Of a stretch of 64,000 nucleotides of DNA, positions 9,250 through 18,912 are shown one piece after another. The stretch is from an uncultured Scytonema sp. Lineage in GTDB: Bacteria > Cyanobacteriota > Cyanobacteriia > Cyanobacteriales > Nostocaceae. Both the position numbers and the translations under genes were made by a program. The stretch is from the NCBI GenBank assembly GCA_937873135.1, contig CALMVQ010000191.1:1-64000 (forward strand). Reading direction: 5' to 3'. The notes beneath the pieces were generated by a model. The model made no database searches and had not been told where the DNA came from. It saw nothing but the letters and a program-made list of their open reading frames with translations. Position 1 is the stretch's first letter. Each line of letters starts with the position of its first letter.

Positions 9250-9999
9250 TTAACTAAGAGGAATGACGGTGTTAACTAAAACTCCTGGTTCTCGCTGCAT
9301 GGGCAAGACATCTAAAATATCGGTTTGAGAACAATATTTTAGGTCTTCAAGACAATCTAGTCTTAATAGACGTTTGCCGTGACTTGCCAGGTGGAAAAGT
9401 TCCAACAAGTTGTCTTGCCACTGGGAGTAAAGTGCGATCGCACTAATTACTTCATCATTACCCGCTAATTCGTCTTGTGACAAGTTGCCTTTCTGCATTA
9501 TGCTGTAGGCGATCGCACCCGCACAAACCGTGTCTTCTAGAGAAAAACTACCTTCCCAACCCGAACCGACAATCCACACTGTTTCCGGTTGCTGTTGCCA
9601 AAGATATTCCACCACTGTAGCACGGTTGATTAAGGCCGCAGCTAGCACGACTTTGGCATTTTGTACTCGTTGTAAGGCACGGGTTCCATTGGTAGTACTG
9701 ATAAACAAACGCTTTCCCTGCACGCGTTCTGGAGTGCAATCTAAGGGAGAGTTCCCCATATCAAAGCCTGTAACTTTCGCACCACCGCGTTCTCCAGCTC
9801 TTAAGCGCTTTTCTACAGGCCAAGATTCGCTCTTCTGCAAGAGTTGGTCTAAATCGCTAAAGACTTGGACTGCTTCACCGCCAACTGCCAAAACTGTCGC
9901 CATTGTAGTGGTAGCTCGCAGCACATCGACTGCGATCGCGCATTCTGGTACTTCATCTGTTGGGGTCAACTCTGGAGTATGGTAAACGAATAGCTTCAT
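9250..9999 (-). CDS. ComB family 2-phosphosulfolactate phosphatase-like protein
   Basis: This 249-residue protein has the ComB signature blocks in order: [12 protein letters not shown] (about 21-33), [28 protein letters not shown] (about 102-110) and [18 protein letters not shown]. ComB hydrolyses 2-phosphosulfolactate to sulfolactate in coenzyme M synthesis. Cyanobacteria are not known to make coenzyme M, so the true substrate may be another phosphorylated sulfonate or hydroxy acid. The start ATG at 9999 lacks a clear Shine-Dalgarno. It is a stand-alone gene, convergent with the flavoprotein gene. Confidence 0.88.
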   Translation of the reverse strand: MKLFVYHTPELTPTDEVPECAIAVDVLRATTTMATVLAVGGEAVQVFSDLDQLLQKSESWPVEKRLRAGERGGAKVTGFDMGNSPLDCTPERVQGKRLFISTTNGTRALQRVQNAKVVLAAALINRATVVEYLWQQQPETVWIVGSGWEGSFSLEDTVCAGAIAYSIMQKGNLSQDELAGNDEVISAIALYSQWQDNLLELFHLASHGKRLLRLDCLEDLKYCSQTDILDVLPMQREPGVLVNTVIPLS

Positions 10000-10170
10000 G
10001 TGCTGAGGAGACCTGATTTAATACTACCGACAAGATAACATTCATTTTAACCAGTGGATGTCACACTATGACTGAGGAAGACGTGCTGAGATCAAAAAAA
10101 ATCTTTTCCGATGTCCTTTTTCCCCATGTCCTGTGTGTCCTTAAGACTACCAACCCTATCTATAATAGCT

Positions 10171-10590
10171 ATGGCACCTCTACCTGACTACCGTCCTAAA
10201 CAGTTATCTGTAGGTCCTTTGGAAGCAGAAATTTTAAATATTGCTTGGGAACTGGGCTCAGCTACAGTTAAAGATATACATGATCGTATTCTCGCTGACC
10301 CTAACCGAGAATTAGCTTATACTTCTGTAACCACAGTCCTGCGTCGCTTAACTGAAAAAGGTTGGCTTGCCTGCGACACAAAAGGGCGGGCATTCTATTG
10401 GCGACCATTGTTAACAAAGCAGCAGGCAGATGTCATCAAAGCACACGAACAATTACAGCGATTTCTAGCGGTTGGCAACCCCGATGTGATTGCTGCTTTT
10501 GCAGATAGCCTCGATGACGCAGCAAGTGAGCAAATACAAGCGATCGCCAAACGCATTCAAGCCGCACGGCAAGCAAGGGAGGAAGAATAA
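10171..10590 (+). CDS. BlaI/MecI/CopY family transcriptional repressor
   Basis: A 139-residue protein results from the ATG at 10171; the frame opens further upstream but without family-like sequence. The N-terminal winged helix is typical of BlaI (LGPLEAEILNIAWELGSATV is nearly the family pattern, then YTSVTTVLRRLTEKGWL). The C-terminal half is a dimerisation helix region. The stop overlaps the start of the M56 peptidase gene by one base (TAATG), so the two are translationally coupled. In BlaI-BlaR1 systems the membrane peptidase relieves repression. No clear palindromic operator was found in the short upstream region. Confidence 0.9.
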   Translation: MAPLPDYRPKQLSVGPLEAEILNIAWELGSATVKDIHDRILADPNRELAYTSVTTVLRRLTEKGWLACDTKGRAFYWRPLLTKQQADVIKAHEQLQRFLAVGNPDVIAAFADSLDDAASEQIQAIAKRIQAARQAREEE

Positions 10591-11429
10591 TGCATTTAAT
10601 GATGATTTTAGCTACTTTAGCCGTTGCCTACTCAACAAGATACAAATGGACTGAATTTCAAGGTTCTTGGAGTGTAAGGTGGCGACAAGCGCTATTTTTG
10701 TTTCTCTTTCCTCCCTTGCTCATTTTCATGACCGTCGTATCCTTGTTATGCATGGGACCTCAAGGTAAAATGGGCGGGTTACAAACAGGCTGGTTCAGCT
10801 ACGTACTGGCATATGGATGTCTTGCTTATTTTCACATTCTGTGCATTAAACACGCGTGGCAAGGATGGTTATCTGTCAAATCTGCCCGCAACTGTCCTGT
10901 TGTCAATTGTGCAGGCAGACAAGTCCGGTTGCTAAACACAGGCGCATTGTTTGCAGGTCAAATTGGTTTTTGGCAACCTGAACTCGTCCTCAGCCAAGGA
11001 TTGCTACAAACTCTCTCACCAGCTCATTTAGAAACTGTTTTAGCGCATGAGCAGGGGCATTATCATTATCGGGATACATTCTGGTTTTTCTGGTTGGGTT
11101 GGGTACGTTCCTGCACAGCTTGGTTGCCCAATACAGATGCTTTGTGGCAAGAACTATTAGTCCTGCGCGAATTACGTGCCGACGCACACGCAGCATCACA
11201 GGTAGACCCCCTACTCCTCGCCGAATCTCTTCTTTACGTCGTCAGCAATCAGCCTGTATCCTCAGAAATTTGCTGTGCGGCATTAGGATCTTCTAGTGCA
11301 GATCGCTTAGAACAGAGAATAGATGCTTTATTAGCACAACCAGAACTAACCCCGGAAACTCAAACCCAGTCTTGGAATAGCTTTCTGTTAGCTTTATTAC
11401 CTTTGCTAACAGTAATATTTCATACTTAA
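10590..11429 (+). CDS. M56 family membrane metallopeptidase (BlaR1-like, no sensor domain)
   Basis: This 279-residue membrane protein has hydrophobic segments near residues 1-15, 32-56 and 70-90 and at the C terminus. A cytoplasmic zinc protease segment carries HEQGH at 153-157. The M56 family includes BlaR1 and MecR1, which sense beta-lactam and trigger cleavage of BlaI or MecI. This protein is less than half the length of BlaR1 and ends after the last membrane helix, with no penicillin-binding sensor domain. The signal is therefore probably not a beta-lactam bound by this protein. It is coupled to the BlaI-like gene by a one-base overlap. Confidence 0.87.
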   Translation: MHLMMILATLAVAYSTRYKWTEFQGSWSVRWRQALFLFLFPPLLIFMTVVSLLCMGPQGKMGGLQTGWFSYVLAYGCLAYFHILCIKHAWQGWLSVKSARNCPVVNCAGRQVRLLNTGALFAGQIGFWQPELVLSQGLLQTLSPAHLETVLAHEQGHYHYRDTFWFFWLGWVRSCTAWLPNTDALWQELLVLRELRADAHAASQVDPLLLAESLLYVVSNQPVSSEICCAALGSSSADRLEQRIDALLAQPELTPETQTQSWNSFLLALLPLLTVIFHT

Positions 11430-11539
11430 AGCTACAGACAGGATTAATAGCTGTTGCTGGAAATAGGTAATGGCTAAGAAAAATATAGTTAGCCAATTAC
11501 CAATTTCCAGTTGATTCGGCAATTCCTACACACCTGATC

Positions 11540-12454
11540 TCAAAAGCTGAAAAATCGAGCTTGGTCGCCAAAATCACCTTGGATTTTGTCGTAACCAGAA
11601 ATGGGTTCAAAAAGATTAGAAGGTGCGTTCTCTGACTTCGGCTCATTTGTATGCTGTGAGTCAAAGCCTGATTGCAGCATATAAGCGTCTACCAACTCAG
11701 GGGAAATTCGCTGTGCCAGAAGGATTAACTTGCCAGCATCACCGACAATAACCTCACGTTTTGGATGTTCAGCAGCTTCAACGATCACTTTAGCGACAAG
11801 GCTAGGATCATATATTGGAGGTGTTGGCATCGGCTTCACACCTAACTTAGTACGTGCTTTATTAAACAAAGGCGTGTTAATTCCCGCAGGCATAATTTCA
11901 GTCACGCTGATGGAGAGCTTTTCAGACATCAGTTCAACTCGTAGAGATTCTAAAAAGCCATTGACAGCGTGCTTCGATGCGGCATAAGCACTTTGCAACG
12001 GTAGACTCCGCTTTGCCTCCACTGATGTGACGTGGATTAAAGCACCGCGTCCTTCACTCTTCAGATGAGGTAGTGCCACCATCGCACCGTGTACTTGACC
12101 CATTAAGTTAACATCAATAATACGCTTGAATTCCTCCGGCGTTGTTACTTCAAAGGGAGCATATATTTCCACGGCAGCATTGTGTACCCAAGTATCAAGC
12201 CGCCCGTATTCCTCAACTGCTCGATCTGCGATCGCTTTGACTTGCTCGAACTCCGTCACATCAGCCACTACGGCGGTTGCTTGGCCACCCAAACTTCGGA
12301 TCTCCTCCACGAGAGACTCTAATCCTGGCTGACTGCGAGCCGCAACAACTACTTTTGCTCCACGATGGGCAAATTGGAGAGCGGCATTACGCCCGATCCC
12401 ACTCGAAGCCCCAACAAGCACGACAACTTGCTGATTGATCGGCTTAAGTTGCAT
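11540..12454 (-). CDS. short-chain dehydrogenase/reductase (SDR) family protein
   Basis: This is a 304-residue classical SDR. It has the cofactor motif GASSGIGRNAA near the N terminus, NAAVE, a Ser in HVTSVEAK, and the catalytic YAASK. An arginine after the second beta strand (VVAARS) suggests NADP preference. The last 50 residues extend past the usual fold. AAGGAG lies 8 nt upstream of the ATG at 12454. The substrate cannot be inferred. It is a single gene between the M56 and aquaporin genes. Confidence 0.9.
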   Translation of the reverse strand: MQLKPINQQVVVLVGASSGIGRNAALQFAHRGAKVVVAARSQPGLESLVEEIRSLGGQATAVVADVTEFEQVKAIADRAVEEYGRLDTWVHNAAVEIYAPFEVTTPEEFKRIIDVNLMGQVHGAMVALPHLKSEGRGALIHVTSVEAKRSLPLQSAYAASKHAVNGFLESLRVELMSEKLSISVTEIMPAGINTPLFNKARTKLGVKPMPTPPIYDPSLVAKVIVEAAEHPKREVIVGDAGKLILLAQRISPELVDAYMLQSGFDSQHTNEPKSENAPSNLFEPISGYDKIQGDFGDQARFFSF

Positions 12455-12687
12455 GACTCATACTCCTTCAAATTGACTCAATACTTATTTAAATAAGTCA
12501 AAGTAAGTAAAGCTTCATCAGTCGCAAGGTAAATTAACTGCAAGACTCAGACCCCCAAAAAGTCTTACGAAGTCGGGGGTATTATGTAGTGAGCTACGCA
12601 TACTGCGGCAAGGGTCAGCGCTCTTCTCGCGTTGAGTACGCCATAAACACTCGAAGATCCGTGCGAATTTGCTTGAACATTTCCCTA

Positions 12688-13458
12688 TCATTCAATTTCT
12701 GTGAAATGCCTTTGCGCTTTTTCTGTCTCCAATACTTGATAATAAAGCATTCCTGCCAATAAGGCTCCCAGGATTGGTGCTAGCCAGAATAGCCACAATT
12801 GCTGGATTGCCCAACCTCCAACAAACATCGCAGGACCGAGACTACGGGCAGGATTTACTGATGTATTAGTAACAGGAATGCTAATCAAGTGAATTAGTGT
12901 TAAACCCAAACCGATTGCAACTGGAGCAAAACCTATAGGAGCACGGCGATCAGTAGCACCGAGGATAATCATCAAAAACATGAAACTGAGAACTAACTCG
13001 GCGGTGAAACAAGCGAGTAAAGAATAACCACCAGGAGAATGATCGGCTCCAAAGCCGTTAGTTGCGAATGGATTTGAGCCAATCAGTCTGAATCCCGGCT
13101 TACCGGAGGCTACTAAATAGAGAATTCCTGCAGCGACGATCGCCCCAAATACCTGAGAGCCAATATACACGAAAAGCTCTGAAGCCGGAAAACGCTTTGC
13201 CGCCCAAAGACCAATGGAAACTGCAGGGTTAAGATGACAGCCGGAAATGTGACCGATCGCATAAGCCATCGTCAATACTGTCAAACCAAACGCTAAGGAA
13301 ACACCAACTAATCCAATGCCTAAAGGGTAGCGTGTATTCTCAGCAAGTTTTGCACCAGTTGTTGTGAACGCTGCTGCTAATACTGCACTGCCACAACCAC
13401 CAAACACTAGCCAAAAAGTTCCGATAAACTCTGCTAGGCAACGCTTAAACAGTGACAT
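12688..13458 (-). CDS. aqpZ: aquaporin Z-like water channel (MIP family)
   Basis: A 256-residue MIP channel results from the ATG at 13458. A TTG 48 bases further upstream would add a tail unlike the family. Both NPA boxes are present, at residues 77-79 (GCHLNPAVS) and 202-204 ([12 protein letters not shown]), with six hydrophobic helices around them. The segment [17 protein letters not shown] is typical of the bacterial AqpZ branch, which passes water rather than glycerol. In cyanobacteria AqpZ takes part in the osmotic response. The 229 bp between this gene and the SDR hold only a short GACCCCC/GGGGGT hairpin near 12550-12580. Confidence 0.92.
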   Translation of the reverse strand: MSLFKRCLAEFIGTFWLVFGGCGSAVLAAAFTTTGAKLAENTRYPLGIGLVGVSLAFGLTVLTMAYAIGHISGCHLNPAVSIGLWAAKRFPASELFVYIGSQVFGAIVAAGILYLVASGKPGFRLIGSNPFATNGFGADHSPGGYSLLACFTAELVLSFMFLMIILGATDRRAPIGFAPVAIGLGLTLIHLISIPVTNTSVNPARSLGPAMFVGGWAIQQLWLFWLAPILGALLAGMLYYQVLETEKAQRHFTEIE

Positions 13459-13839
13459 TTTATTAGCTCTAACAACATAGAATAAGTTATAAATAAATAT
13501 TATCAATGGTTATGATTTTTAGTTATTTTGTTCTGAATCTTTTAATGATATTTGTTTTTGAATAACCAAGTAAATTATTAATACTATTCATGATTTACCA
13601 ATATTAAATATATAGCAATCCACACAATTTGTGTCATAAAAATTACTCGAGGCTACTGCCATAACCTATTGCTAAAGAAGACGACAGGAAGACAGTGGTG
13701 AAATTCAAGCTCATGGGAGTAATGTATAATTTACTTTTTTCACAAGACATTTTTGAACATGAACCATCATGAGAAGTATAAGAGTGTTCGCATTTTCATT
13801 TAGGAATGTTACGGCAGTCAAAAATTAGTGGCAAAACCA
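13459..13839. other. AT-rich intergenic region upstream of aqpZ
   Basis: No gene is seen. The first 150 bp are very AT-rich and presumably hold the aqpZ promoter, but I cannot point to clear -35/-10 boxes. Confidence 0.4.
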
Positions 13840-13872
13840 AGATACCCGACTTCTTTAAGAAGTCGGGTATCT
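13840..13872. terminator. strong palindrome, possible bidirectional terminator
   Basis: AGATACCCGACTTCTT (13840-13855) and AAGAAGTCGGGTATCT (13857-13872) are perfect inverted copies. It lies downstream of the aminotransferase gene (minus strand) and upstream of aqpZ. Related half-elements (AAGAAGTCGGGGATCT near 9237 and AGATCCCCGAC near 9050) sit between other genes, so this is also a dispersed palindrome family. Confidence 0.6.
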
Positions 13873-13938
13873 AAATCTACCATCCAAGCTTTTTTAATTT
13901 TTAATTTTTAATTGTGCAAAGATAGCATCATAAAAGTG

Positions 13939-15147
13939 CTAATCTACATTTTCAGCAACCAACTCCATCAACGCTTTTGCTAAATACTCGTACTGCTCCA
14001 AGTTATTGTAAATCTGAGCCGATACCCGCACCAGTAGCCGAGGTGTTTCTTGCCAGGGAACAATCGGCACTTCAATCCCAAACCTATCAAACAACTCATC
14101 ATGTATAGACATAAAATTGCGGTTTTCTAAAGCAGCTGGGAGTGGTACAACTGCCATTGAGCCGATCATCTCATCTGGACATGGTACCGAAACTCCTAGC
14201 ACTTCACAAAGTCGTTGCCTTGCCTCCAACACTAACTGATGATTTCGTTGCATCAACTCAGCCCAGCCACCAGGTAACAGCGAACCCATGAAGGCGATCG
14301 CTTCTGGGACACACATATAAGCTGTAGGATCGTCGGTTCCCATCCAATCAAATTCCAACTGAAAGCGTGTTTTATCAGTTCGTGGTGAGTTTGCGCCGTG
14401 GCTAATTGTTAATGGCCGAATTTCTGGCTGTTTATCTCGGCGCACGTACAAAAACCCTGCTCCCTTCGGCGCACACAGCCACTTATGACAATTTCCAGTG
14501 TAATAAGTTGCACCAATATATCGTAAATTTAAGGGTATCATTCCCAGCGCATGAGCACCATCTACAAGTGTATCCACACCGCGTTTTTGCAACTCCTGCA
14601 CCAATATTTGAAGAGGGAAGATTAATCCTGTCTGGCTGGTAATATGATCCAAAAGTGCCAATCGAGTCTTTGATGAAACTTGTTCCAACACTGCCTCTAC
14701 CACTTGCTGTGGTGAGGTGATGGGGAAAGGAATTTTTGCCACCACAACCCGTACACCAGTGCGACTGGCAATGAAGTCAAGTGCATTGCGGCAAGCGTTG
14801 TACTCGTGGTTAGTCGTGAGTATTTCGTCGTCAGGTAAGAACGAGAGGGAACGCAACACCGAATTAACGCCCGTCGTCGCATTGGGAACAAATACTAATT
14901 CTTCAGAATTGGCACCAACGAACGCTGCCAATTTACTTCTAGCATCGTCCAGCAACCCTTCCCACTCTCTGCCAAAAAAACGTAGGGGTTCTTCTTCTAA
15001 CCGCGTCCGCAGGCATTGTTGGGCTTTTAGTACTGCTCGAGGACAAGCACCAAATGACCCATGATTAAGAAATATTACAGTCGGGTCTAGCAGCCAAAGC
15101 TTACCCCAGTCAGTTGTTGAGTTGAGCGGGAGGACAACTTTTGACAT
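13939..15147 (-). CDS. class V aminotransferase-fold PLP enzyme, isopenicillin N epimerase-like
   Basis: This 402-residue enzyme of fold type I has LNHGSFGACP at the N terminus, the PLP aspartate region LVDGAHALGMIPLNL, and the Schiff-base lysine in GNCHKWLCAPKG. The order and spacing match isopenicillin N epimerase-like proteins and related cysteine desulfurase-like enzymes. Cyanobacteria carry such genes without penicillin pathways, so the substrate is unknown; racemase, epimerase or lyase chemistry on an amino acid is all that can be said. Start ATG is at 15147. It is a single gene. Confidence 0.88.
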   Translation of the reverse strand: MSKVVLPLNSTTDWGKLWLLDPTVIFLNHGSFGACPRAVLKAQQCLRTRLEEEPLRFFGREWEGLLDDARSKLAAFVGANSEELVFVPNATTGVNSVLRSLSFLPDDEILTTNHEYNACRNALDFIASRTGVRVVVAKIPFPITSPQQVVEAVLEQVSSKTRLALLDHITSQTGLIFPLQILVQELQKRGVDTLVDGAHALGMIPLNLRYIGATYYTGNCHKWLCAPKGAGFLYVRRDKQPEIRPLTISHGANSPRTDKTRFQLEFDWMGTDDPTAYMCVPEAIAFMGSLLPGGWAELMQRNHQLVLEARQRLCEVLGVSVPCPDEMIGSMAVVPLPAALENRNFMSIHDELFDRFGIEVPIVPWQETPRLLVRVSAQIYNNLEQYEYLAKALMELVAENVD

Positions 15148-15490
15148 AAATATTCACGGATTTCATCTTTTAGATTTTAGTCGAGACAAGACGCGACTTT
15201 CCTACGAGGGCAGAGCAGTATGAAGCTCTGGCTCAAATTTCACAGAACTTGGAGGTCGTGTCCAAGGCATCATGTTATACCAAGAGCAAAAAAAGAATGC
15301 GACAGATCTCCATGTAGGGGTGAACGGTGAGACAGCCCTGTTCGCCCTTGCGATTGATTCATGTGTTGCAAACATTTTTTAAATTGCTATTAACTATTAG
15401 ACTTCACTATGGCAGGCTGACTCCTATAGTGAAGCCCAAAGCTATAGACGAGGGTTGCTTACATCCCTACAAAATCTAAAATTTTTTAAC
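15148..15490. other. intergenic region with small palindromes
   Basis: No gene is seen. CTTCACTAT (15402-15410) pairs with ATAGTGAAG (15426-15434). A GTGAACGG...CTGTTCGCCC element at about 15324-15351 is related to the palindrome at 59857-59876. Confidence 0.5.
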
Positions 15491-15561
<71 letters not shown>

Positions 15562-15739
15562 TCACGATTATTAATCTTAAACGTAAATCATCTAAATGGC
15601 AAGTACTTTAGCAAAAATTTTCAACTTTTTTTTATGACGCTTAAGCTTTATAATAAAAGTACCCTTAATTGACACACTTTAAAGCTACTCTGAACTAACG
15701 ACAGAGAAGCTCTACGTGCTAAAATTGAGATTGAGCAAC

Positions 15740-16291
15740 TTATTTCAATCCCAATCTCAATTCTGCTAAGCGTTGCCGTGCCTTGTCATTAATGGCATGA
15801 GCTAAAAACCTGCTTTTAGATTGTTTCCTTTGCTGGTATTTATACCTTGCCCGACAAATGCTAGCTTCAACATCGCAGCACAATTGGATGGCAGAAATCC
15901 ATTCAGCCCCGTACCCATTTACCGTCAACTGCTGTGCCCGGTCTGATGTGGCAACAATGATTCGCGAAATCACAGATTGGGCTATTTGAGGTCTTGCAGT
16001 TGCACAAAACTTTTCAATATATGTGTCTGCCGTTTGACCAAAATCTGTATAATAAACTGAAAGAAGTTCTGTGATAACTTCTTTGTGGCTACAACTATTT
16101 TGGTAATGAGCATCGAACACAACTTGAGTGTGGTAACCCTGAAATGCACTATAGCTAATCAAAGCTTCAACTAGTTCCCAACGTGCTGCTTCGAGTCCCG
16201 CACTATCACGAGTTTTTTTCAAGCAAGGCCAAGCGCCTATAATATTGTAGCCGTCTACTAATAGAACGGCTGTGAGTGAAGAACGCGACAT
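15740..16291 (-). CDS. NYN domain protein, YacP/Rae1-like putative endoribonuclease
   Basis: This 183-residue protein has the PIN-like NYN fold pattern: VLLVDGYNIIGAWP at the start (metal-binding Asp), VVFDAHYQ, the acidic segment TADTYIEKF and ATSDRAQQ. These are the conserved acidic positions of the YacP family, whose Bacillus member Rae1 cleaves mRNA on the ribosome. The chloroplast and cyanobacterial members have unknown targets. It lies just downstream of tRNA-Asn on the same strand, which may mean shared transcription. Confidence 0.85.
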   Translation of the reverse strand: MSRSSLTAVLLVDGYNIIGAWPCLKKTRDSAGLEAARWELVEALISYSAFQGYHTQVVFDAHYQNSCSHKEVITELLSVYYTDFGQTADTYIEKFCATARPQIAQSVISRIIVATSDRAQQLTVNGYGAEWISAIQLCCDVEASICRARYKYQQRKQSKSRFLAHAINDKARQRLAELRLGLK

Positions 16292-16456
16292 GGTTTTCGA
16301 TCACAATTTTCAAGAGTTGACAAGATTCATTCATAACTTTTATAGTAATTCAAGGTTTGCTTGTAACACTATGTTACAAATAAAGAAAAATGGAAATGGG
16401 AATAGGTAATGAGTAATTGGGCATTGAGCAAAGCTTGAAAAAACAGTCGTCAAGCC

Positions 16457-16498
16457 CATTACCCATTACCTATTAGCTATTACTCATTACCCATTAGC
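16457..16498. repeat. STRR heptad array forming the 3' end of a gene (6 units)
   Basis: The units in order are CATTACC, CATTACC, TATTAGC, TATTACT, CATTACC and CATTAGC. Positions 16480-16498 lie inside the ABC ATPase gene and supply its last codons (LMGNE) and stop. The upstream stretch 16401-16423 is a near-inverted copy, so the region can also form a long imperfect hairpin. Confidence 0.8.
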
Positions 16499-17169
16499 TC
16501 ATGGTCATGCAATTCCATCAAACGTTGTTTTAGCCGTAGCGTCTCACCTCGATCCACAAGAATTCCTCTTTCCAGCAAAAAAGCTCCATCGCAGTAGTTC
16601 AACTCCTCTAGACGATGTGTAACCCAGAGGGCTGTGATGCCCCGAGTTTTCACTAGACGGCGGACACTAGCGACCAATTCTATTTGACTATCTGGATCGA
16701 GCAAAGCAGTCGGTTCATCTAGTAGTAAGACTTCACAGCGACGGGCTAAGGCACCGGCGATCGCTACCCGTTGTTTCTGTCCACCACTCAAAGCATAGAT
16801 AGGGCGTCGCTGTAGCGGCAGTAAATTGACGGCTTCCAGTGCCTCTGCAACCCGTGTTCTCACAGCAACTATTGGCAGTTTTTCCTCCACCAATCCAAAA
16901 GCCACATCGGCACCAACAGTCGGCATGACGAGTTGATGATCGGGATTTTGAAAGACAAAACCAAGGGGAGGTAAAACCCGTGTTTCGCCTGACTGAGGAG
17001 ATAATAGCCCTGCTAGCAATTTGAGTAATGTTGATTTACCACTGCCATTTGTACCCAATAGCATCCAAAATTCACCCTTGGGTACTTCCAGAGAGCAAGA
17101 TTTTATAACTTCCTTTCCAGATGGCCAGCTAAAGTTTAGATCTTTTATTTCAATGCCCAATTCCGCCAT
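16480..17169 (-). CDS. ABC transporter ATP-binding protein, ECF/CbiO-like
   Basis: This 229-residue ATPase has Walker A GTNGSGKST, the Q-loop region GFVFQNPDHQLVMP, the signature ALSGGQKQRVAIAGAL, Walker B VLLLDEPTALLD and the switch His in LWVTHRLEEL. The NPDHQ Q-loop is typical of energy-coupling-factor (CbiO/EcfA-type) ATPases for metal or vitamin uptake. No permease or substrate-binding protein is nearby. It follows the UPF0367 gene after 15 nt, so the two are probably co-transcribed. ATG at 17169 is preferred over GTG at 17175. The last five residues come from an STRR repeat. Confidence 0.88.
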   Translation of the reverse strand: MAELGIEIKDLNFSWPSGKEVIKSCSLEVPKGEFWMLLGTNGSGKSTLLKLLAGLLSPQSGETRVLPPLGFVFQNPDHQLVMPTVGADVAFGLVEEKLPIVAVRTRVAEALEAVNLLPLQRRPIYALSGGQKQRVAIAGALARRCEVLLLDEPTALLDPDSQIELVASVRRLVKTRGITALWVTHRLEELNYCDGAFLLERGILVDRGETLRLKQRLMELHDHELMGNE

Positions 17170-17184
17170 TTGCACACCAGTTCT

Positions 17185-17457
17185 TTACTCTGCAGCGAGA
17201 GCAAAGAAACCAGGAGGTCTGCCACCACCAGCAACTGTACCCTCTTTCTGAGATAGTTGTACCCCTGAAATTTCGCTGATACGGACGGCAACTTTCTTCT
17301 CGACCTTTCCCTCTGACTTTAATTCCAGAATGTCAGTCTTGCCAGAACGCATCGCTGTCAAAATTTCTTGATAAATAGCCTCAGCTTCCTCTTCTGACTT
17401 AATTTGTACTGAAATGGGTAAAGCCGTGTTTTTTACACTCAGGTCAATAGTCAACAT
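17185..17457 (-). CDS. UPF0367 family small conserved protein
   Basis: A 90-residue protein results from the ATG at 17457 (MLTIDLSVKNTALP). A GTG 12 bases upstream is less likely, since the family begins close to this Met. It contains AEAIYQEILTAMRSG, EKKVAVRISEISGVQLSQKEGTV and GGRPPGFF, the pattern I recall for the cyanobacterial UPF0367 family of unknown function. It lies divergent to psbD and upstream of the ABC ATPase. The same neighbourhood with a psbD copy occurs, as I recall it, in Anabaena PCC 7120. Confidence 0.8.
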   Translation of the reverse strand: MLTIDLSVKNTALPISVQIKSEEEAEAIYQEILTAMRSGKTDILELKSEGKVEKKVAVRISEISGVQLSQKEGTVAGGGRPPGFFALAAE

Positions 17458-17816
17458 TGTGGCATTCACTAAATTTAACTGTAGGTCTAATTTTAGCGTT
17501 GCCCAGTGGATTCCTGTAGGGAGAGGTTAAGGGGAACAGGGATGCTGAGAATAATGACTTTTGTCTCCTGCTTCCTGCACCCTAACTCATGGCTCCCGCT
17601 CCGCCTAAATCTGAAGTTTAACTATTAAATTTTCATTAAAATTAAAATTTATGTAGAAAAATGAGTAATTTATGTCTAATATGATTAGAGAAGGTTAAAA
17701 AAAGTTAACAAAGTAACCAACTTCAGTTAACTCTCCGTCTTGAGACGGCAGTAAGCGTGCTAGTTTAGAGACAAGAGTAATTTTCCCGTAATTATAAGAT
17801 TTGGAGATTTGATGAA
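17458..17816 (+). promoter_or_regulatory. divergent promoter region upstream of psbD
   Basis: This 359-bp region separates UPF0367 from psbD. TATGAT at 17680-17685 is a good -10 candidate for psbD, leaving a leader of about 125 nt, but no strong -35 box is present at the matching distance. GGAG at 17803-17806 lies 10 nt before the psbD ATG. Confidence 0.4.
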
Positions 17817-18875
17817 ATGACCATCGCAGTTGGACGTGCGCCCAGTAGAAGAGGGTGGTTTGACGTTCTAGACGACTGGTTGAAGCGCGATCGCTTTGTA
17901 TTTGTAGGTTGGTCGGGAATATTACTATTTCCCTGCGCCTTCCTAGCATTGGGCGGTTGGCTGACCGGTACAACATTCGTAACATCTTGGTACACCCATG
18001 GGTTGGCATCATCCTACTTGGAAGGATGTAACTTCCTCACAGTGGCAGTATCGACACCAGCAGACAGCATGGGACATTCGCTGTTGCTGTTGTGGGGACC
18101 AGAAGCCCAAGGAGACTTTACCCGGTGGGTTCAGTTAGGAGGCCTGTGGCCATTCGTAGCGCTTCACGGAGCGTTTGGATTGATTGGCTTCATGCTGAGA
18201 CAATTTGAAATTGCGCGGTTGGTAGGAATACGTCCATATAACGCGATCGCCTTTTCCGGACCGATTGCAGTATTCGTCAGCGTATTCTTGATGTACCCCC
18301 TGGGACAATCATCCTGGTTCTTTGCACCAAGCTTTGGTGTCGCCGCAATCTTCCGATTCATACTATTCCTACAAGGTTTCCACAACTGGACACTGAATCC
18401 CTTCCACATGATGGGAGTGGCAGGTATCCTAGGTGGTGCCTTGCTGTGTGCCATTCACGGTGCGACAGTGGAAAACACCTTGTTTGAAGATGGAGAAGGA
18501 TCTAACACCTTCCGTGCCTTCAATCCGACACAAGCTGAAGAAACTTACTCGATGGTGACGGCAAACCGTTTCTGGTCACAGATTTTCGGAATTGCTTTCT
18601 CTAACAAGCGCTGGTTACACTTCTTCATGTTGTTTGTGCCAGTCACTGGATTGTGGATGAGTGCAGTTGGTATCGTTGGTTTGGCACTCAACCTGCGAGC
18701 TTACGACTTCGTGTCGCAAGAATTGCGGGCAGCAGAAGATCCAGAATTTGAAACTTTCTATACCAAGAACATTTTGCTGAACGAAGGTATCCGCGCTTGG
18801 ATGGCTCCTCAAGATCAGCCTCACGAACAGTTTATCTTCCCCGAAGAAGTTCTGCCTCGTGGTAACGCTTTGTAA
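17817..18875 (+). CDS. psbD: photosystem II D2 protein
   Basis: This 352-residue protein is recognisable end to end as D2: the start [20 protein letters not shown], five hydrophobic helices, the His ligands in [11 protein letters not shown] (P680) and FHMMGVAG, and the C terminus [12 protein letters not shown]2 binds the reaction-centre chlorophylls, the pheophytin and plastoquinone QA. In most cyanobacteria one psbD overlaps psbC by a few bases. Here a terminator follows 38 bp after the stop and there is no psbC, so this is a monocistronic copy, presumably the second psbD of the genome. Confidence 0.97.
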   Translation: MTIAVGRAPSRRGWFDVLDDWLKRDRFVFVGWSGILLFPCAFLALGGWLTGTTFVTSWYTHGLASSYLEGCNFLTVAVSTPADSMGHSLLLLWGPEAQGDFTRWVQLGGLWPFVALHGAFGLIGFMLRQFEIARLVGIRPYNAIAFSGPIAVFVSVFLMYPLGQSSWFFAPSFGVAAIFRFILFLQGFHNWTLNPFHMMGVAGILGGALLCAIHGATVENTLFEDGEGSNTFRAFNPTQAEETYSMVTANRFWSQIFGIAFSNKRWLHFFMLFVPVTGLWMSAVGIVGLALNLRAYDFVSQELRAAEDPEFETFYTKNILLNEGIRAWMAPQDQPHEQFIFPEEVLPRGNAL

Positions 18876-18912
18876 TAGCAGTTCGATTTTCAGCATATTT
18901 TAGCTGACCTTT

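Noticed and set aside
9530-9985. 151-aa plus-strand frame
   Set aside because: It is antisense to the ComB-like gene, which carries all family motifs; the plus frame is Ser/Thr-rich shadow sequence.
10111-10170. 20-residue N-terminal extension of the BlaI-like repressor
   Set aside because: The family-like sequence begins after the ATG at 10171, and the upstream part has no ribosome-binding site.
14717-15064. 115-aa plus-strand frame
   Set aside because: It is antisense to the aminotransferase gene and has no family features.
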